A stretch of 64,000 bases of DNA. Origin: Natronomonas salina (GTDB lineage: Archaea; Halobacteriota; Halobacteria; Halobacteriales; Haloarculaceae). The notes beneath the pieces were generated by a model. It saw nothing but the letters and a program-made list of their open reading frames with translations, had not been told where the DNA came from and made no database searches. Each line of letters starts with the position of its first letter. The stretch's first letter is position 1. The position numbers and the translations under genes are program-made. This document shows positions 35,658 to 44,391 of the stretch, piece by piece. The stretch is taken from positions 1,674,001 through 1,738,000 of the forward strand of contig NZ_CP058335.1 of the NCBI RefSeq assembly GCF_013391105.1, read 5' to 3'.

Positions 35658-35894
35658 CTAGTCCTTGATTCCCCACGGAATGTGGTCCCATAGTCGTTCA
35701 TACGTGTAATATGTTATAGTCTTTAGTATGTTAGTTATTATTCCAATATTTATAGCATCATTGATATTACCAACGATCAGCCAGGCAACGATCATCGTGA
35801 TGAGCATCATAAATATCCGATAGAGGATCGTTTTGACGATAGCCCGTTTCTGAGATTGGATAGCTGTCCGCGATACCAAATTCGGCATCATCAT
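35658..35894 (-). CDS. DUF2061 small membrane protein
   Basis: The 78-residue protein has the DUF2061 pattern. A basic N-terminus (SQKRAIVKTILYRIFM) leads into one hydrophobic segment, a second segment follows, and the end TYYTYERLWDHIPWG corresponds to the family YYxHERxWxxIxWG. It is predicted to sit in the membrane; function is unknown. The gene is AT-rich like its surroundings. Confidence 0.8.
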   Translation of the reverse strand: MMMPNLVSRTAIQSQKRAIVKTILYRIFMMLITMIVAWLIVGNINDAINIGIITNILKTITYYTYERLWDHIPWGIKD

Positions 35895-36380
35895 CTAAAT
35901 ATGTAAGGTATATCAATAACCTTTCCCTTTAATCCACAATAAAGAGAAGTATTTAAATTATAGCAGGGTTTTATCATCCCGATATATTATTCAATTATGA
36001 CATATGTAACCTCACATAAGTAATCTGATATAGTCAGAATTCCATAACTTAGGTGTCTTGGCGCAACACCAAGGCTGATAGATCTGCTGTGGCGATATAG
36101 CAGCAGTCCTTACCGAAGCGATAGAATAAGTAGGAACTATTGATATGAAATGGCTTGTTTACTTTTGGAACCGATTAGACATTCCCCACCCCTTGTTAAT
36201 CGTATACTTTATTTTATCGAATAATATCCTAATAATTTATTATATCTCGATTTTATATTCTATTTTGAACATCCTCTGGACCCTCTGTGCCATTGGAATT
36301 TTTCTTTTCCACATTTCCGATGGTTAGTCAAACAGGCCAGTCCACACACCATATATTCTATATGTATTATAATCTGTCAC
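35895..36380. other. Very AT-rich stretch with a short G+C-rich core
   Basis: Composition falls sharply here and recovers at about 36385. A 60-codon hydrophobic frame (36145-36327) is the kind expected by chance in AT-rich DNA, and I do not call it. The notable part is the structured core at 36050-36107. Confidence 0.5.
36050..36107. ncRNA. Possible structured RNA: two hairpins in AT-rich DNA
   Basis: Two stems occur close together. GGTGT (36052-36056) can pair with ACACC (36066-36070), or alternatively CTTGG (36057-36061) with CCAAG (36069-36073). CTGCTG (36084-36089) pairs with CAGCAG (36101-36106). The first two pairings are mutually exclusive. The region is distinctly G+C-richer than its flanks, a known mark of stable RNAs in AT-rich DNA. 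The strand and function are unknown and it does not fit a tRNA. Confidence 0.25.
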
Positions 36381-36902
36381 CTCCATCTCCAAACGGACGA
36401 CGCCTGGAATAAACAGAGAGAGTACAGTACGACGGACGGTTGGTTCCAGGCGACCATCGGTGCGGGCACCTGGACGGCCGACAGCCCGGATCGTACACCG
36501 ACGCCGGACGCGACAGCGACGCCGAGCGGCGCCCGGTCCTCAGGGACGACCCAGACGTCTACCTCGGACGACGGCGGCCTACAGGCAGCCACTGGGACCG
36601 ACACGGCGACCAGTGGGACGAACGGTCCGGATACGCAAGCTGATTCCGATACTCCGTCCCCTAACACCGAGTCGACTGCGAGTTCGAACACGACGGGAGG
36701 GGGCAACCAAGTCAATACGACGGCAAGTTCTCCGGCTGATGATTCGGAGTCGCCTGCCGGACAGCCGGATACCGAGACCGTCACGCCCAGTAACACCGAC
36801 GAGGATGATACTGGAGTAGTTGGCGACGGCCCTGGATTCACGGGCCTGACTGCACTGCTCGCACTGGTCGGGGCGCTCCTCATGGCCACCCAGCGACGGT
36901 AA
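36381..36902 (+). pseudogene. 5'-truncated remnant of a PGF-CTERM surface protein gene
   Basis: A plus-strand frame without a usable start runs to TAA 36900-36902. It encodes a short globular piece (DDAWNKQREYSTTDG, FQATIGAGTWTA), then a long Thr/Ser/Asp/Pro-rich linker. The end, DGPGFTGLTALLALVGALLMATQRR, is the PGF-CTERM signal: PGF, one membrane helix, basic tail. That signal directs archaeosortase A processing and lipid anchoring. The coding part starts exactly where AT-rich DNA stops, so the 5' portion appears to have been lost at a junction. Confidence 0.75.
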
Positions 36903-37160
36903 CTCGGGGTTTCTCACGCCGAATCATGCTCGCCGAGCGTCCGATCGGAGTACCGATGCACAGAGCCGGGACCGAGGGACCAATTCGGCGTTTTACACCC
37001 AGAAGTGCGCCTCTGTGCTCCTCTGACGACTATGACCGACTAACCTGGCACAACAGCTAATGTCATTGTTAACCATGATAAACTGATTCGAGCTGACCCT
37101 CCCTTCGGGATGTCCCACGGACGGAGGCGGGGTCGCCCCGAATCGGAGGGAGGACTACCG

Positions 37161-37784
37161 ATGGCAACAACGCAACCAACAGAGACCGTGAAGAACGGGG
37201 TGGACCTCGAGGAGTTCCATGAATTCGTCGAGTACGCGACCGAGAATCCAGAGGCCGTACAGTTCGAGCTCGGCGCTCGGGCCATCTCGGAGGGCCGACT
37301 GTTCCACAGCCTCGCGAAAGTGGACGCCTACACACTCGGTGGCGAGGAGATCAAACGCGAGACCCGCGAGTACACGCTCCCGATGGGCGCCTGGAAAGAG
37401 GTCGAGGACGTCTCCGGCTTCATCGACCCGACCGACCGCATGGAACCGATCGAGGTCGCGCTCGCGGCGATGACCGCCTGCGTGAACGTGGCCGTCGGCG
37501 TGACCGCACTCGCCAACGATATCGAACTCGACGACTTCGAGACCACCGTTCGAGTCGACTTCGACCCCCGTGTGATCCTCACGATCCACGACGTCGACCA
37601 CTCCGAGGAGACCTTCGGCGATATCGACGTCGAGATCACCGTCGAAGGTGAGGACCTCTCGGAGGAGGACGTGGAGCTACTGACGGCGGGCGCACAGCGC
37701 TCGCCGGTCTGGAACCTCATGCGGCTCGCTCACGAGATGGAGCCCGTCGTCAGCGTCGGCTTACCGTCGCCGACTGCCGACTGA
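37161..37784 (+). CDS. OsmC-family protein
   Basis: The 207-residue protein has the OsmC features PIEVALAAMTACVNVAVGVTALAND (redox Cys after the helix-turn) and DFETTVRVDFDPRV followed by a beta strand and a helical end. A second Cys of the peroxidatic pair is not evident, so it is closer to YhfA-like members than to classical hydroperoxide reductases. ATG 37161 (MATTQPTETV) is chosen; upstream residues are Arg/Gly-rich non-family sequence. Confidence 0.82.
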   Translation: MATTQPTETVKNGVDLEEFHEFVEYATENPEAVQFELGARAISEGRLFHSLAKVDAYTLGGEEIKRETREYTLPMGAWKEVEDVSGFIDPTDRMEPIEVALAAMTACVNVAVGVTALANDIELDDFETTVRVDFDPRVILTIHDVDHSEETFGDIDVEITVEGEDLSEEDVELLTAGAQRSPVWNLMRLAHEMEPVVSVGLPSPTAD

Positions 37785-37921
37785 TCCCGCGACTGCGAAG
37801 ACGTCGGCCGTCGTTCGATTTTTTGAGGCGGTCGAGCGCTCGAAGTCCCTTCGACGGGTCAACTCGCCGCACTGGACAATTCGTCGGGCGCCCGATGGCT
37901 TGCAGTGTACTGCCTCTCCGG

Positions 37922-38218
37922 CTACAGGGTCGCGCGGAGGACGTGGCCACCACACCCGCATTGCTCGACGTACCTGAGCGTCACCGCGTCGAACTCTTCT
38001 TCGAGGGCGTCGACGAGATACTCGTCGGGGTGGCCGTGGACCTTGTGCGTCACCAGGTTCACGTGGTGGCCGGCGGTCGTCCGCCGGATCGCGTCTGTGG
38101 CGTGCTCGACGAGCAACGCCTCGTCGTCGGCGTACTGCGGGAGCTCGAGGTTCGCCGACCACGAGTTGTCGTGCGTTCGGTCCGTCACAGGTTGCACATC
38201 TGCATCGTTCACTGCCAT
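37922..38218 (-). CDS. CGCGG-family putative rSAM-modified RiPP precursor
   Basis: The 98-residue protein opens MAVNDADVQPVTDRTHDNSW and ends YVEQCGCGGHVLRATL. The terminal CGCGG-H-V core is the hallmark of a haloarchaeal family believed to be a peptide substrate modified by a radical SAM enzyme. The N-terminal ~80 residues would be a long leader or carrier. No radical SAM or SPASM gene lies within this window, so the partner must be elsewhere or absent. The gene is convergent with osmC and stands alone. Confidence 0.8.
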   Translation of the reverse strand: MAVNDADVQPVTDRTHDNSWSANLELPQYADDEALLVEHATDAIRRTTAGHHVNLVTHKVHGHPDEYLVDALEEEFDAVTLRYVEQCGCGGHVLRATL

Positions 38219-38372
38219 GCGACTACCTACGCGTTCCTACCGCAACTACCCCTCCTACGAGTCTCACCCGATGAGACAAGCACCGATTCATCGAGCTTAG
38301 ACGCCTTGCTCAGCCCCACTTATTCACCGACAGTAGCGTCGCGGTCGAACCGCCTATCCGACTACCACAGTG

Positions 38373-38753
38373 CTATCCCGTCTTCTGAACATTCCCGATA
38401 ACGGTTGCACTTTCGGCGATATCGACTGTTGCACCACTGACGTCCCCTCCGATGTGAGCGTTCTTCCGGATCGTCACCATCTCGCCCGCTTCGATACTGC
38501 CGTCGATATCGGCCTTCTTGCCGATATCCACGTGGCCGCCGGCGTCGATTCCGCCCTTCACGGTCGCCTCATCTGCCACGGTCACCGAGCCATCCGTCGA
38601 GATATCGCTGTCGTGCTCGGATTCAACCTCGACATCCTCGTCGCTCCCCGCTCCCGGGTCTTCACCGCTACCGGAACAGCCAGCGAGACCGATCGTTACC
38701 GACGTCGTCACTAGAGTGATGAATTCGCTGCGAGTGATCTCAGCGTCCGCCAT
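38373..38753 (-). CDS. Lipoprotein with bactofilin-like beta repeats
   Basis: The 126-residue protein has a hydrophobic N-terminus with lipobox GLAGC and an acidic spacer (EDVEVESEHDSDIS). About seven short repeats follow with a G/D-x-V/I-x-V/I rhythm (GSVTVADEATVKGG, HVDIGKKADIDGS, NAHIGGDVSGATVD). This is the right-handed beta-helix pattern of polymer-forming bactofilin-like proteins. It is probably anchored outside the membrane. Role is unknown; a structural or polymeric surface element is an inference. Confidence 0.7.
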   Translation of the reverse strand: MADAEITRSEFITLVTTSVTIGLAGCSGSGEDPGAGSDEDVEVESEHDSDISTDGSVTVADEATVKGGIDAGGHVDIGKKADIDGSIEAGEMVTIRKNAHIGGDVSGATVDIAESATVIGNVQKTG

Positions 38754-38915
38754 CTATCCGTGCTTCTCTCTTGGGCCAATTAGTAAACTACCCATTATAG
38801 ACTACAGTCTCTGCATTCAGGTCATACCAGCGATCTGGAATCAACCTACAAAAATAGCAGGTATAACGCGGCTGTACACTCATGGAGCTGGTCAGCGATA
38901 TCTGTTGTACGACTT

Positions 38916-39248
38916 ATGGGTAGCGAACCGACACCGGTCAGATCCGACGGCGAGATCGCCTCACAACCGGGGTTAGATGGGATGCGGGCAGCGATGTACG
39001 GCGAGATGGCGGCGACCGCCGCGGGGGACCGGCCGGAGCGGACATCTGGAAACGAGTGGGATGCAGCGCTCGCGGGCGCGAAACAGTTCATCCTGGAGAG
39101 TGCAACCGACGAGCAGACGAAACAGGCGCTTCTCAATGAAGCTGCCACGACGTGTATCGCGGGCGAGGTCGGCGAACGAGACCGCGCGAGCGCAGTGATC
39201 TGTGACCGACTCGCCGCGGAGTTCCGGTGGCAGCTTCGGCATCGCTAA
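38916..39248 (+). CDS. Hypothetical helical protein
   Basis: The 110-residue soluble protein is predicted mostly helical (AALAGAKQFILESATDEQTKQALLNEAA). It has two Cys (TTCIAG and VICDRL) but no metal motif. Codon use is typical of the G+C-rich part of the window. No family is recognised. Confidence 0.55.
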   Translation: MGSEPTPVRSDGEIASQPGLDGMRAAMYGEMAATAAGDRPERTSGNEWDAALAGAKQFILESATDEQTKQALLNEAATTCIAGEVGERDRASAVICDRLAAEFRWQLRHR

Positions 39249-39490
39249 GCTTGCCAGGTGAGGAACGAACCTCAACACTCTCCGCCGACGGGAGTTCTTG
39301 ACGAATCGCCTGGTGCTTCTCTTGATTCGAGGGGATGGTGTGCAGGCCCGTTACTAACTTCGTTGCCGAGCTGAACTACAGGTGGGAGCTCTACCAGTCC
39401 AATAACCCTCGGTGTAGCTGCCAGTTGGTTCCCGTTCCTGAACTTTCGAGTGAAAGGAGCGTTTATCCAGACTCACGCGTATGCTAGTCC

Positions 39491-39829
39491 ATGTCAGGGA
39501 AAACGAGGAACGAAGAGCAGGCCGCGATGGACGGCGATAGAGCCGGCGTCGACGCGGCGATCGATGCCCTCGGACATCGACATCGGCGACAGCTGCTCGA
39601 CCATCTCGCCGACCAGGACGATGCAATCGACCTGACAGAGGCGGCGCACACGTTGGCTGCCTCGGATAGACTGAGCGTGGAGGATCTGCGGTTCGACCTC
39701 TATCACCTCCATCTGCCGAAACTCGAGGGGCTCGGACTCGTCGAGTTCGACGAGGGGAGCAAAGAGATTCGCTACAGACCGGACGTGCGCGTGGAGGCAC
39801 TTCTCGAAACGATCGACGAGTGGTGGTGA
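39491..39829 (+). CDS. DUF7344-type winged-helix protein
   Basis: The 112-residue protein has the haloarchaeal DUF7344 layout: AAIDALGHRHRRQLLDHLADQDDAIDLTEAAH, then LRFDLYHLHLPKLEGLGLVEFD and IRYRPDVRVEALLE. The fold is a winged helix found in many putative haloarchaeal transcription regulators. No ligand domain is attached. It is upstream of a TnpB element. Target genes are unknown. Confidence 0.8.
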   Translation: MSGKTRNEEQAAMDGDRAGVDAAIDALGHRHRRQLLDHLADQDDAIDLTEAAHTLAASDRLSVEDLRFDLYHLHLPKLEGLGLVEFDEGSKEIRYRPDVRVEALLETIDEWW

Positions 39830-40063
39830 AGCCGCCTGCGGTATAAGCCTCCGGAGCAGTCTCGGAGGCCAGCGCGTATTGGAGGAGACCCCAACCGGGT
39901 GGTGATGGCGAGGAGGGGTGGATGAAAAACAGAGCGGTTGCACAGCGTCGTAGCCAGCGTTCTATGTCCGGCACCCACCCCTAGGAGGCAGATGATCGCT
40001 GGAGGTCGAGGGGTGTTCTATACGTCCAACTGGAGTTCGCCTATCCAGTCGGTGAGGCTGTCG

Positions 40064-41431
40064 TCAGCGACCCACCGCTGAAGCGGTGGGCTTGTCGGTG
40101 GACACCCACTCCCGGCTGACAAACTCGCCAGCGGGCGTGAGCGTCCCCGACATCAGGGCCAGCTGACTGGTAGCCCTCCCGGACGAACACGTGTGGCCCG
40201 TCGGGATGGATTCAGACGCTTCGAGGAAGCGCAACCCGATGTTCTTCGCCGCGTTGTAGTCCGCGTTCACCGCGTACCCGCAATCCACGCACCGAAACTC
40301 CTTGCCCGCTCGACTCTCGTCGTCACTACACTCGCAATCCGTCCGGCTGCACGCAATACTCGTCTCCCGAGGATCCACTCGCTCGACGTCGATCCTGTGT
40401 TCCGCTAGCTTGTACGCGGTGTAGGTCTGGATTTGACGGAACAGCCATTGCTGGGATTTCGGTCGATTCGAGATATGGTCCCGAATACGGGTGAGGTCTT
40501 CAAACACGACATGGGTCGCCCCGACGCGAACGGCGTCTGCTACAATCTCGTTCGCGACGTCGTGGCAGTACTGTGTATAGTATCGCCGCTCGACGCCCCT
40601 CCGAGCCTGGAGTCGACGGTGTGCGCTCTGGGTGCCCGTCTGCTGGAGTTCCGCCCGTAACGTTTCGTAGGCCTGTCGGCGATGGGTGAGTGCATCGGCG
40701 TTCCCGTGGAAGCCGCCGACCGACGTCACCGCCGTGTAGCCGTCGACGTTGACGTCCACGCCGAGGACTCTCGTCAAGTCCTCGGGCGTGTCTGAACGTG
40801 GCGTCGACGACGTCGATGCGTCGGTATAGGTGCGCTTCAGGACGGCGTGTAGCCAGAACTGCTCGCCGTCGTAGACGAGCTTCGACGTCGAAAACGACCA
40901 TCGTCGATCGAGGACGTATCGCTCATACGGCGTCCCGGCCAACTCCGTTGGCAGGCGGTAGCGACATTGTACTCGGCCATTGACGGTCGCCAACGACACC
41001 GTATACTTCTGGAAGGTGGCGGCGCGCTTGTCGTAGGTCATCGCATACGAGCCGTCCGTACGGGCATCGAAGCTCGGTTTACTGATACGGTCGCCGTTCT
41101 TCCAATGGGTTTGACACGAGGAGACGGCAGCGACCGCGTCTTTGATCGCTTTCTGGACGAGATTACTGTGTAACCCTGCCGTCTCCTCGCGCAACCGGTC
41201 GTAGAGTGTGCGTTCGACCTCGCGAGTATTCGTCGTGAGATCAGACGGTCGAGTCGGTCGAGTCGGCCAACAGTACGTCGCAGTGCGGTTCTGACAGTAA
41301 CGGTACCAATGGCTGGTCGCATGCAGGTCGTCAATACGCTCAGCCGGCACCTCGAGTGGAATCCTGACAGTGCGACGGGCCTCCACGACCATACGTCCAC
41401 TCCACTCGTGTTCGTATTTGAACTCCAGCAT
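40064..41431 (-). CDS. tnpB: TnpB-family RNA-guided nuclease (IS1341-type)
   Basis: The 455-residue TnpB protein has RuvC residues in LGVDVNVDGYTAV (Asp), VVFEDLTRIRDH (Glu) and the late VNADYNAAKNIGLRF (Asp). The zinc ribbon is CSRTDC with CVDCGY. TnpB uses a right-end RNA (reRNA) as guide to cut DNA matching the donor or target junction. ATG 41431 (MLEFKYEHEW) matches haloarchaeal relatives. The reading frame runs through the right-end hairpin and stops a few bases beyond it. No tnpA transposase is adjacent, so mobility would need help in trans. Confidence 0.9.
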   Translation of the reverse strand: MLEFKYEHEWSGRMVVEARRTVRIPLEVPAERIDDLHATSHWYRYCQNRTATYCWPTRPTRPSDLTTNTREVERTLYDRLREETAGLHSNLVQKAIKDAVAAVSSCQTHWKNGDRISKPSFDARTDGSYAMTYDKRAATFQKYTVSLATVNGRVQCRYRLPTELAGTPYERYVLDRRWSFSTSKLVYDGEQFWLHAVLKRTYTDASTSSTPRSDTPEDLTRVLGVDVNVDGYTAVTSVGGFHGNADALTHRRQAYETLRAELQQTGTQSAHRRLQARRGVERRYYTQYCHDVANEIVADAVRVGATHVVFEDLTRIRDHISNRPKSQQWLFRQIQTYTAYKLAEHRIDVERVDPRETSIACSRTDCECSDDESRAGKEFRCVDCGYAVNADYNAAKNIGLRFLEASESIPTGHTCSSGRATSQLALMSGTLTPAGEFVSREWVSTDKPTASAVGR

Positions 41432-41503
41432 CGGGGTGTCGACCGGCAGCAACATGTCGATGTGTCATTGATCGTCGGCTTCCTCCCACGGCTGAAGCCG
41501 TGG
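40071..41503 (-). mobile_element. IS200/IS605-group, IS1341-like element
   Basis: The ends are marked by similar short palindromes: CCCACCGCT-GA-AGCGGTGGG at 40071-40090 after tnpB and CCACGGC-TGAA-GCCGTGG at 41486-41503 before it. These imperfect-copy hairpins are the usual ends recognised in this group and the 40071 hairpin would form the 3' part of the guide RNA scaffold. Exact ends cannot be set because this group makes no target duplication. Neighbouring genes on both sides look intact. Confidence 0.75.
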
Positions 41504-41533
41504 ACATCCGCCTCGAATCTCTGTGAGTCGGCC

Positions 41534-41890
41534 CTATTCGAGACTATCGAGCGACGACGCACCCTCAAGCGACAGCTGCTCGTCGAGTTGTGCGGTCGCG
41601 GAATACAGGACCTGCCCGTCCTCGTTCGTCTCGGTGTCCAGATACCCCTGTTCGACCAGCCACTCGAGGCCGCGCTGGACGGGGCCCGATGCCACCGCAG
41701 CCGCGGCGGCCCTGGCCCGTTCGGACGGCGCCGTTCCACTGGGCATCGCGATGCCCTTCACACAGTCTTCCATCGTTACCGGCCCGTTCGCGTGGACGAA
41801 CCGCGGGAGGGAATCGAGTAGCATCTCTCGGCTGACGCCGGAAACCGTGCTGAGTTCCACCGCCTCGACCTCAAGTAACGTCTCTTGCAT
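41534..41890 (-). CDS. Hypothetical, possible winged-helix protein
   Basis: The 118-residue protein has an alternating helix pattern (REMLLDSLPRFVHANGPVTMEDCVKGIAM). A C-terminal segment GLEWLVEQGYLDTETNEDGQVLYSATAQLDE resembles the recognition helix and wing of a winged-helix fold. No named family is recognised. It lies directly beside the TnpB element end and appears whole. Confidence 0.55.
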   Translation of the reverse strand: MQETLLEVEAVELSTVSGVSREMLLDSLPRFVHANGPVTMEDCVKGIAMPSGTAPSERARAAAAAVASGPVQRGLEWLVEQGYLDTETNEDGQVLYSATAQLDEQLSLEGASSLDSLE

Positions 41891-42194
41891 ATCCCACCCA
41901 ACGCATCGGACTAATAAAAATATGTAGTCGTATTTAACACAGAGCGACTGGTAATATGAGCGCTATCTGCTCTGGGAAGCCGTACCCGCGTCTGCCGCAG
42001 AGCCAGACGGGTGCACTGTGCTTGCGTCAGGTCCCCGTGTGAGGCATTCGGGAACCCCGGAGGGCAGCTGGTCCAGACAGGGCGTCCATTGATTGGTCGG
42101 TGTAGGGGATACCCCTATTAGTCTGAATAGAGGTCTCAGGGATCTCCGTTGAGTGCTACCGAAAGTATATGGATAGTCTTCACTCTCTGAATTT
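41891..42194. other. Intergenic stretch, nothing recognised
   Basis: This 304-base gap lies between divergent genes. It presumably holds their promoters, but no distinctive TATA box, repeat or RNA was identified. Confidence 0.4.
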
Positions 42195-42794
42195 ATGAAG
42201 AAGCGGCAGGTCTCCGTCTTGTCTGGCGCGGGCATACTCTGTTTGCTCCTGGGTAGCGACCTCTTTGCAGGGTCTGAAATCATCTCATTCCCCGGGATTC
42301 TCCTTCGAGCCGGAGTAATCTATCTCACCCTTGGCGTGATCACCTACGTTTTCTCGCCCATCACGATTCGGACCGCTGTTCTGGGTGGGATTTGCGCGGC
42401 AGGGCTGGTGTTCATCTCGGGAGCGGCAGTTATGTACACCTCCTACGTGCAGGGGGGTGGGTCGCCGCCGCAGACCGCCTCGCTCGTATTGACACAGGCC
42501 CAGGGCGTCCTCGTGACCCTGCCTATCAGTGCAGGGTACCTATCGGGCGTTCTGGCCCGCGCCGATCGTCGAAGATCCGCGATAGAGGTATTTCTCGGGG
42601 CGGTCGTGGTCGGCGGGTACGCCGGAGCGGTAGCTGCGCGGGCACTCGGCTCCGCGTCGGGGTTCACAGAGATGGCATTTATGATTGGGGCCATCACAAC
42701 TGGTGGATTAGCAGTACTTCCCCTCGTGCTGATGCAATCTGGAACAGCCGTAGAGGGGGATATACCGGAACCACCAGAGTCGATCGACTGGTGA
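42195..42794 (+). CDS. Hypothetical membrane protein
   Basis: The 199-residue protein has about six hydrophobic segments (for example LLLRAGVIYLTLGVITYVF and IEVFLGAVVVGGYAGAVAA). A short acidic tail follows. No family is recognised. Its stop overlaps a possible small ORF (GTGA at 42791). Confidence 0.65.
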   Translation: MKKRQVSVLSGAGILCLLLGSDLFAGSEIISFPGILLRAGVIYLTLGVITYVFSPITIRTAVLGGICAAGLVFISGAAVMYTSYVQGGGSPPQTASLVLTQAQGVLVTLPISAGYLSGVLARADRRRSAIEVFLGAVVVGGYAGAVAARALGSASGFTEMAFMIGAITTGGLAVLPLVLMQSGTAVEGDIPEPPESIDW

Positions 42795-42898
42795 TAGGGG
42801 GCGATGTGCTATCCGAAAAACTGCTCTCTGAATACATCCAGAATCCAATATCCGTAGGCCTCTCACTTGTCGTCGCTCTGGCCATCTTACGCCAATAA
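42791..42898 (+). CDS. Possible 35-residue single-membrane-helix peptide
   Basis: GTG 42791 overlaps the previous stop and starts a frame ending at 42898. The peptide has a hydrophilic start and the hydrophobic run ISVGLSLVVALAIL. Translational coupling by GTGA is the main support; no homologue is known to me. Confidence 0.3.
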   Translation: MIGGDVLSEKLLSEYIQNPISVGLSLVVALAILRQ

Positions 42899-43163
42899 TC
42901 TCGTGGATTATTGCTCGGCAATTTGGCACCTACCTAAAACACAGATGTTCGAATTTGTGCTATTCCCAAATGGAGATCACGAGGTAGTATATCGTGAGCC
43001 AATTATGGATCGCTCCCGAATAGCTCATTGTGACGCCTAGAAACGGATGTGTGGCGGCGCTCCGGCCGTTCGGCATTTGGGGAGCTCACGACCACCCAGA
43101 GGTGATATTCAGCGTCTGTGGGCGTGACAGAACCAACATCGCCGTCACGAGCGGGTATCTGAA

Positions 43164-44120
43164 GTGAGTGACGTAAATGACGATGAAACGGATGACGAAC
43201 TCCGTGAGTCGCTCGACCGGGCCGCATCCGGGGCTCCAGCCGCGGGGTGGGCCGTTCGGGATCGCTTCTCGGCGAACGAGATCTTCGAACGGATTCTGGC
43301 CAGTGCCGCCCAGGAAATCGGGGCCCCGAAACAACAACTGTTTTTCAGCGGCCTGGCCGCCGGCTTCGCCATCGTCCTCACCTTCCTCGGGCATATCGTC
43401 GGGGTGGAGATGTTCCCCGATAATCGGTTCTTGAGCTCGATCCTCTATCCCGTTGGATTCATCTACATCATCCTCGGCCACTATCAATTGTATACCGAGA
43501 ACACGTTACCCCCCGTCGGCCTCGTCCTCGCTCGCCTCGCCAGTCTGCCACTCCTGATGCGCGTCTGGGGGGTTGTATTGATCGGCAACATCGTCGGAGC
43601 GGGACTCGGTGCGTACTTGTTGGTGTACGGTGGGGTCCTTTCGCCGGAGGCAGTCCAGACCGGGACGACGTTCGTCAGTGGCGGCCTCGATCACGAATGG
43701 TGGTCGATCTTCAACCGGGCGCTGTTCGCCGGGTGGTTAGTCGCCGGTGTTGTCTGGCTCGATCACGCCGCACGAGATACGATCTCGCGGTTGTTCATCA
43801 TCTATATTTCCTTCTATCTGATCGCCGCTGCCGACCTCTATCACGTGATTACGGCTGCGGCTGAAGCGTTCTACTTTCTGCTAACCACTGACTCGGGCGT
43901 TTTCGTCGTCTTCTCTCAGTACTGGTTGCCGATCTTCCTCGGCAATACTATCGGCGGCGTGTTTTTGCTTACACTGGTGAACTACGCTCAAACCGAGCAA
44001 TCGCGGTACCCTGGTATCCGGGAACTCACGATGCGCGAATTACTGTTCAGTTGGCGCGGAGGGACAGAGGCAGGACCGTCAGCCGAAACAGGCGATACTA
44101 CCACTGATACTGAGTCCTGA
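43164..44120 (+). CDS. Formate/nitrite transporter (FNT) family channel
   Basis: The 318-residue protein has six hydrophobic segments with FNT marks FFSGLAAGFAIVLTFLGHIVG, GHYQLYTENTLPPV and GNIVGAGLGAYLLVYGG, and NTIGGVFLL late. FNT channels move formate, nitrite, hydrosulfide or other small anions. Substrate is uncertain from sequence. The N-terminus is a long acidic hydrophilic segment of about 45 residues. GTG 43164 is the apparent start. It stands alone. Confidence 0.85.
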   Translation: MSDVNDDETDDELRESLDRAASGAPAAGWAVRDRFSANEIFERILASAAQEIGAPKQQLFFSGLAAGFAIVLTFLGHIVGVEMFPDNRFLSSILYPVGFIYIILGHYQLYTENTLPPVGLVLARLASLPLLMRVWGVVLIGNIVGAGLGAYLLVYGGVLSPEAVQTGTTFVSGGLDHEWWSIFNRALFAGWLVAGVVWLDHAARDTISRLFIIYISFYLIAAADLYHVITAAAEAFYFLLTTDSGVFVVFSQYWLPIFLGNTIGGVFLLTLVNYAQTEQSRYPGIRELTMRELLFSWRGGTEAGPSAETGDTTTDTES

Positions 44121-44391
44121 TAGGCCAACTCCCTTTGGCACTTGTTCGAGATACGTAAGAACGGACACCGAGTTTCGGTCGGTACACTGCGGGCAGGTAG
44201 TGAGCTGAAGCCCTATCTTTCAGGGTCCAAGGAGGTCGATTCGAGAGAAGACCGGTGTCGAGAAGAGGTGACGGCGTTCTCGGACCGTATTTCAGTGTCT
44301 GATTGGTAATCCTTGATATTCCTCGTCGAATTCCCGCTCTATCCGGTCTACTTTCGGAACGTCGGGAGGCGAAGCACGCATTCAATGGTGA

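Noticed and set aside
36377-36889. 170-codon minus-strand frame
   Set aside because: Shadow of the PGF-CTERM remnant, whose plus-strand frame has the linker and anchor signature.
44140-44309. Plus-strand open stretch after the FNT gene
   Set aside because: No start codon, no family resemblance; could be decay but unsupported.
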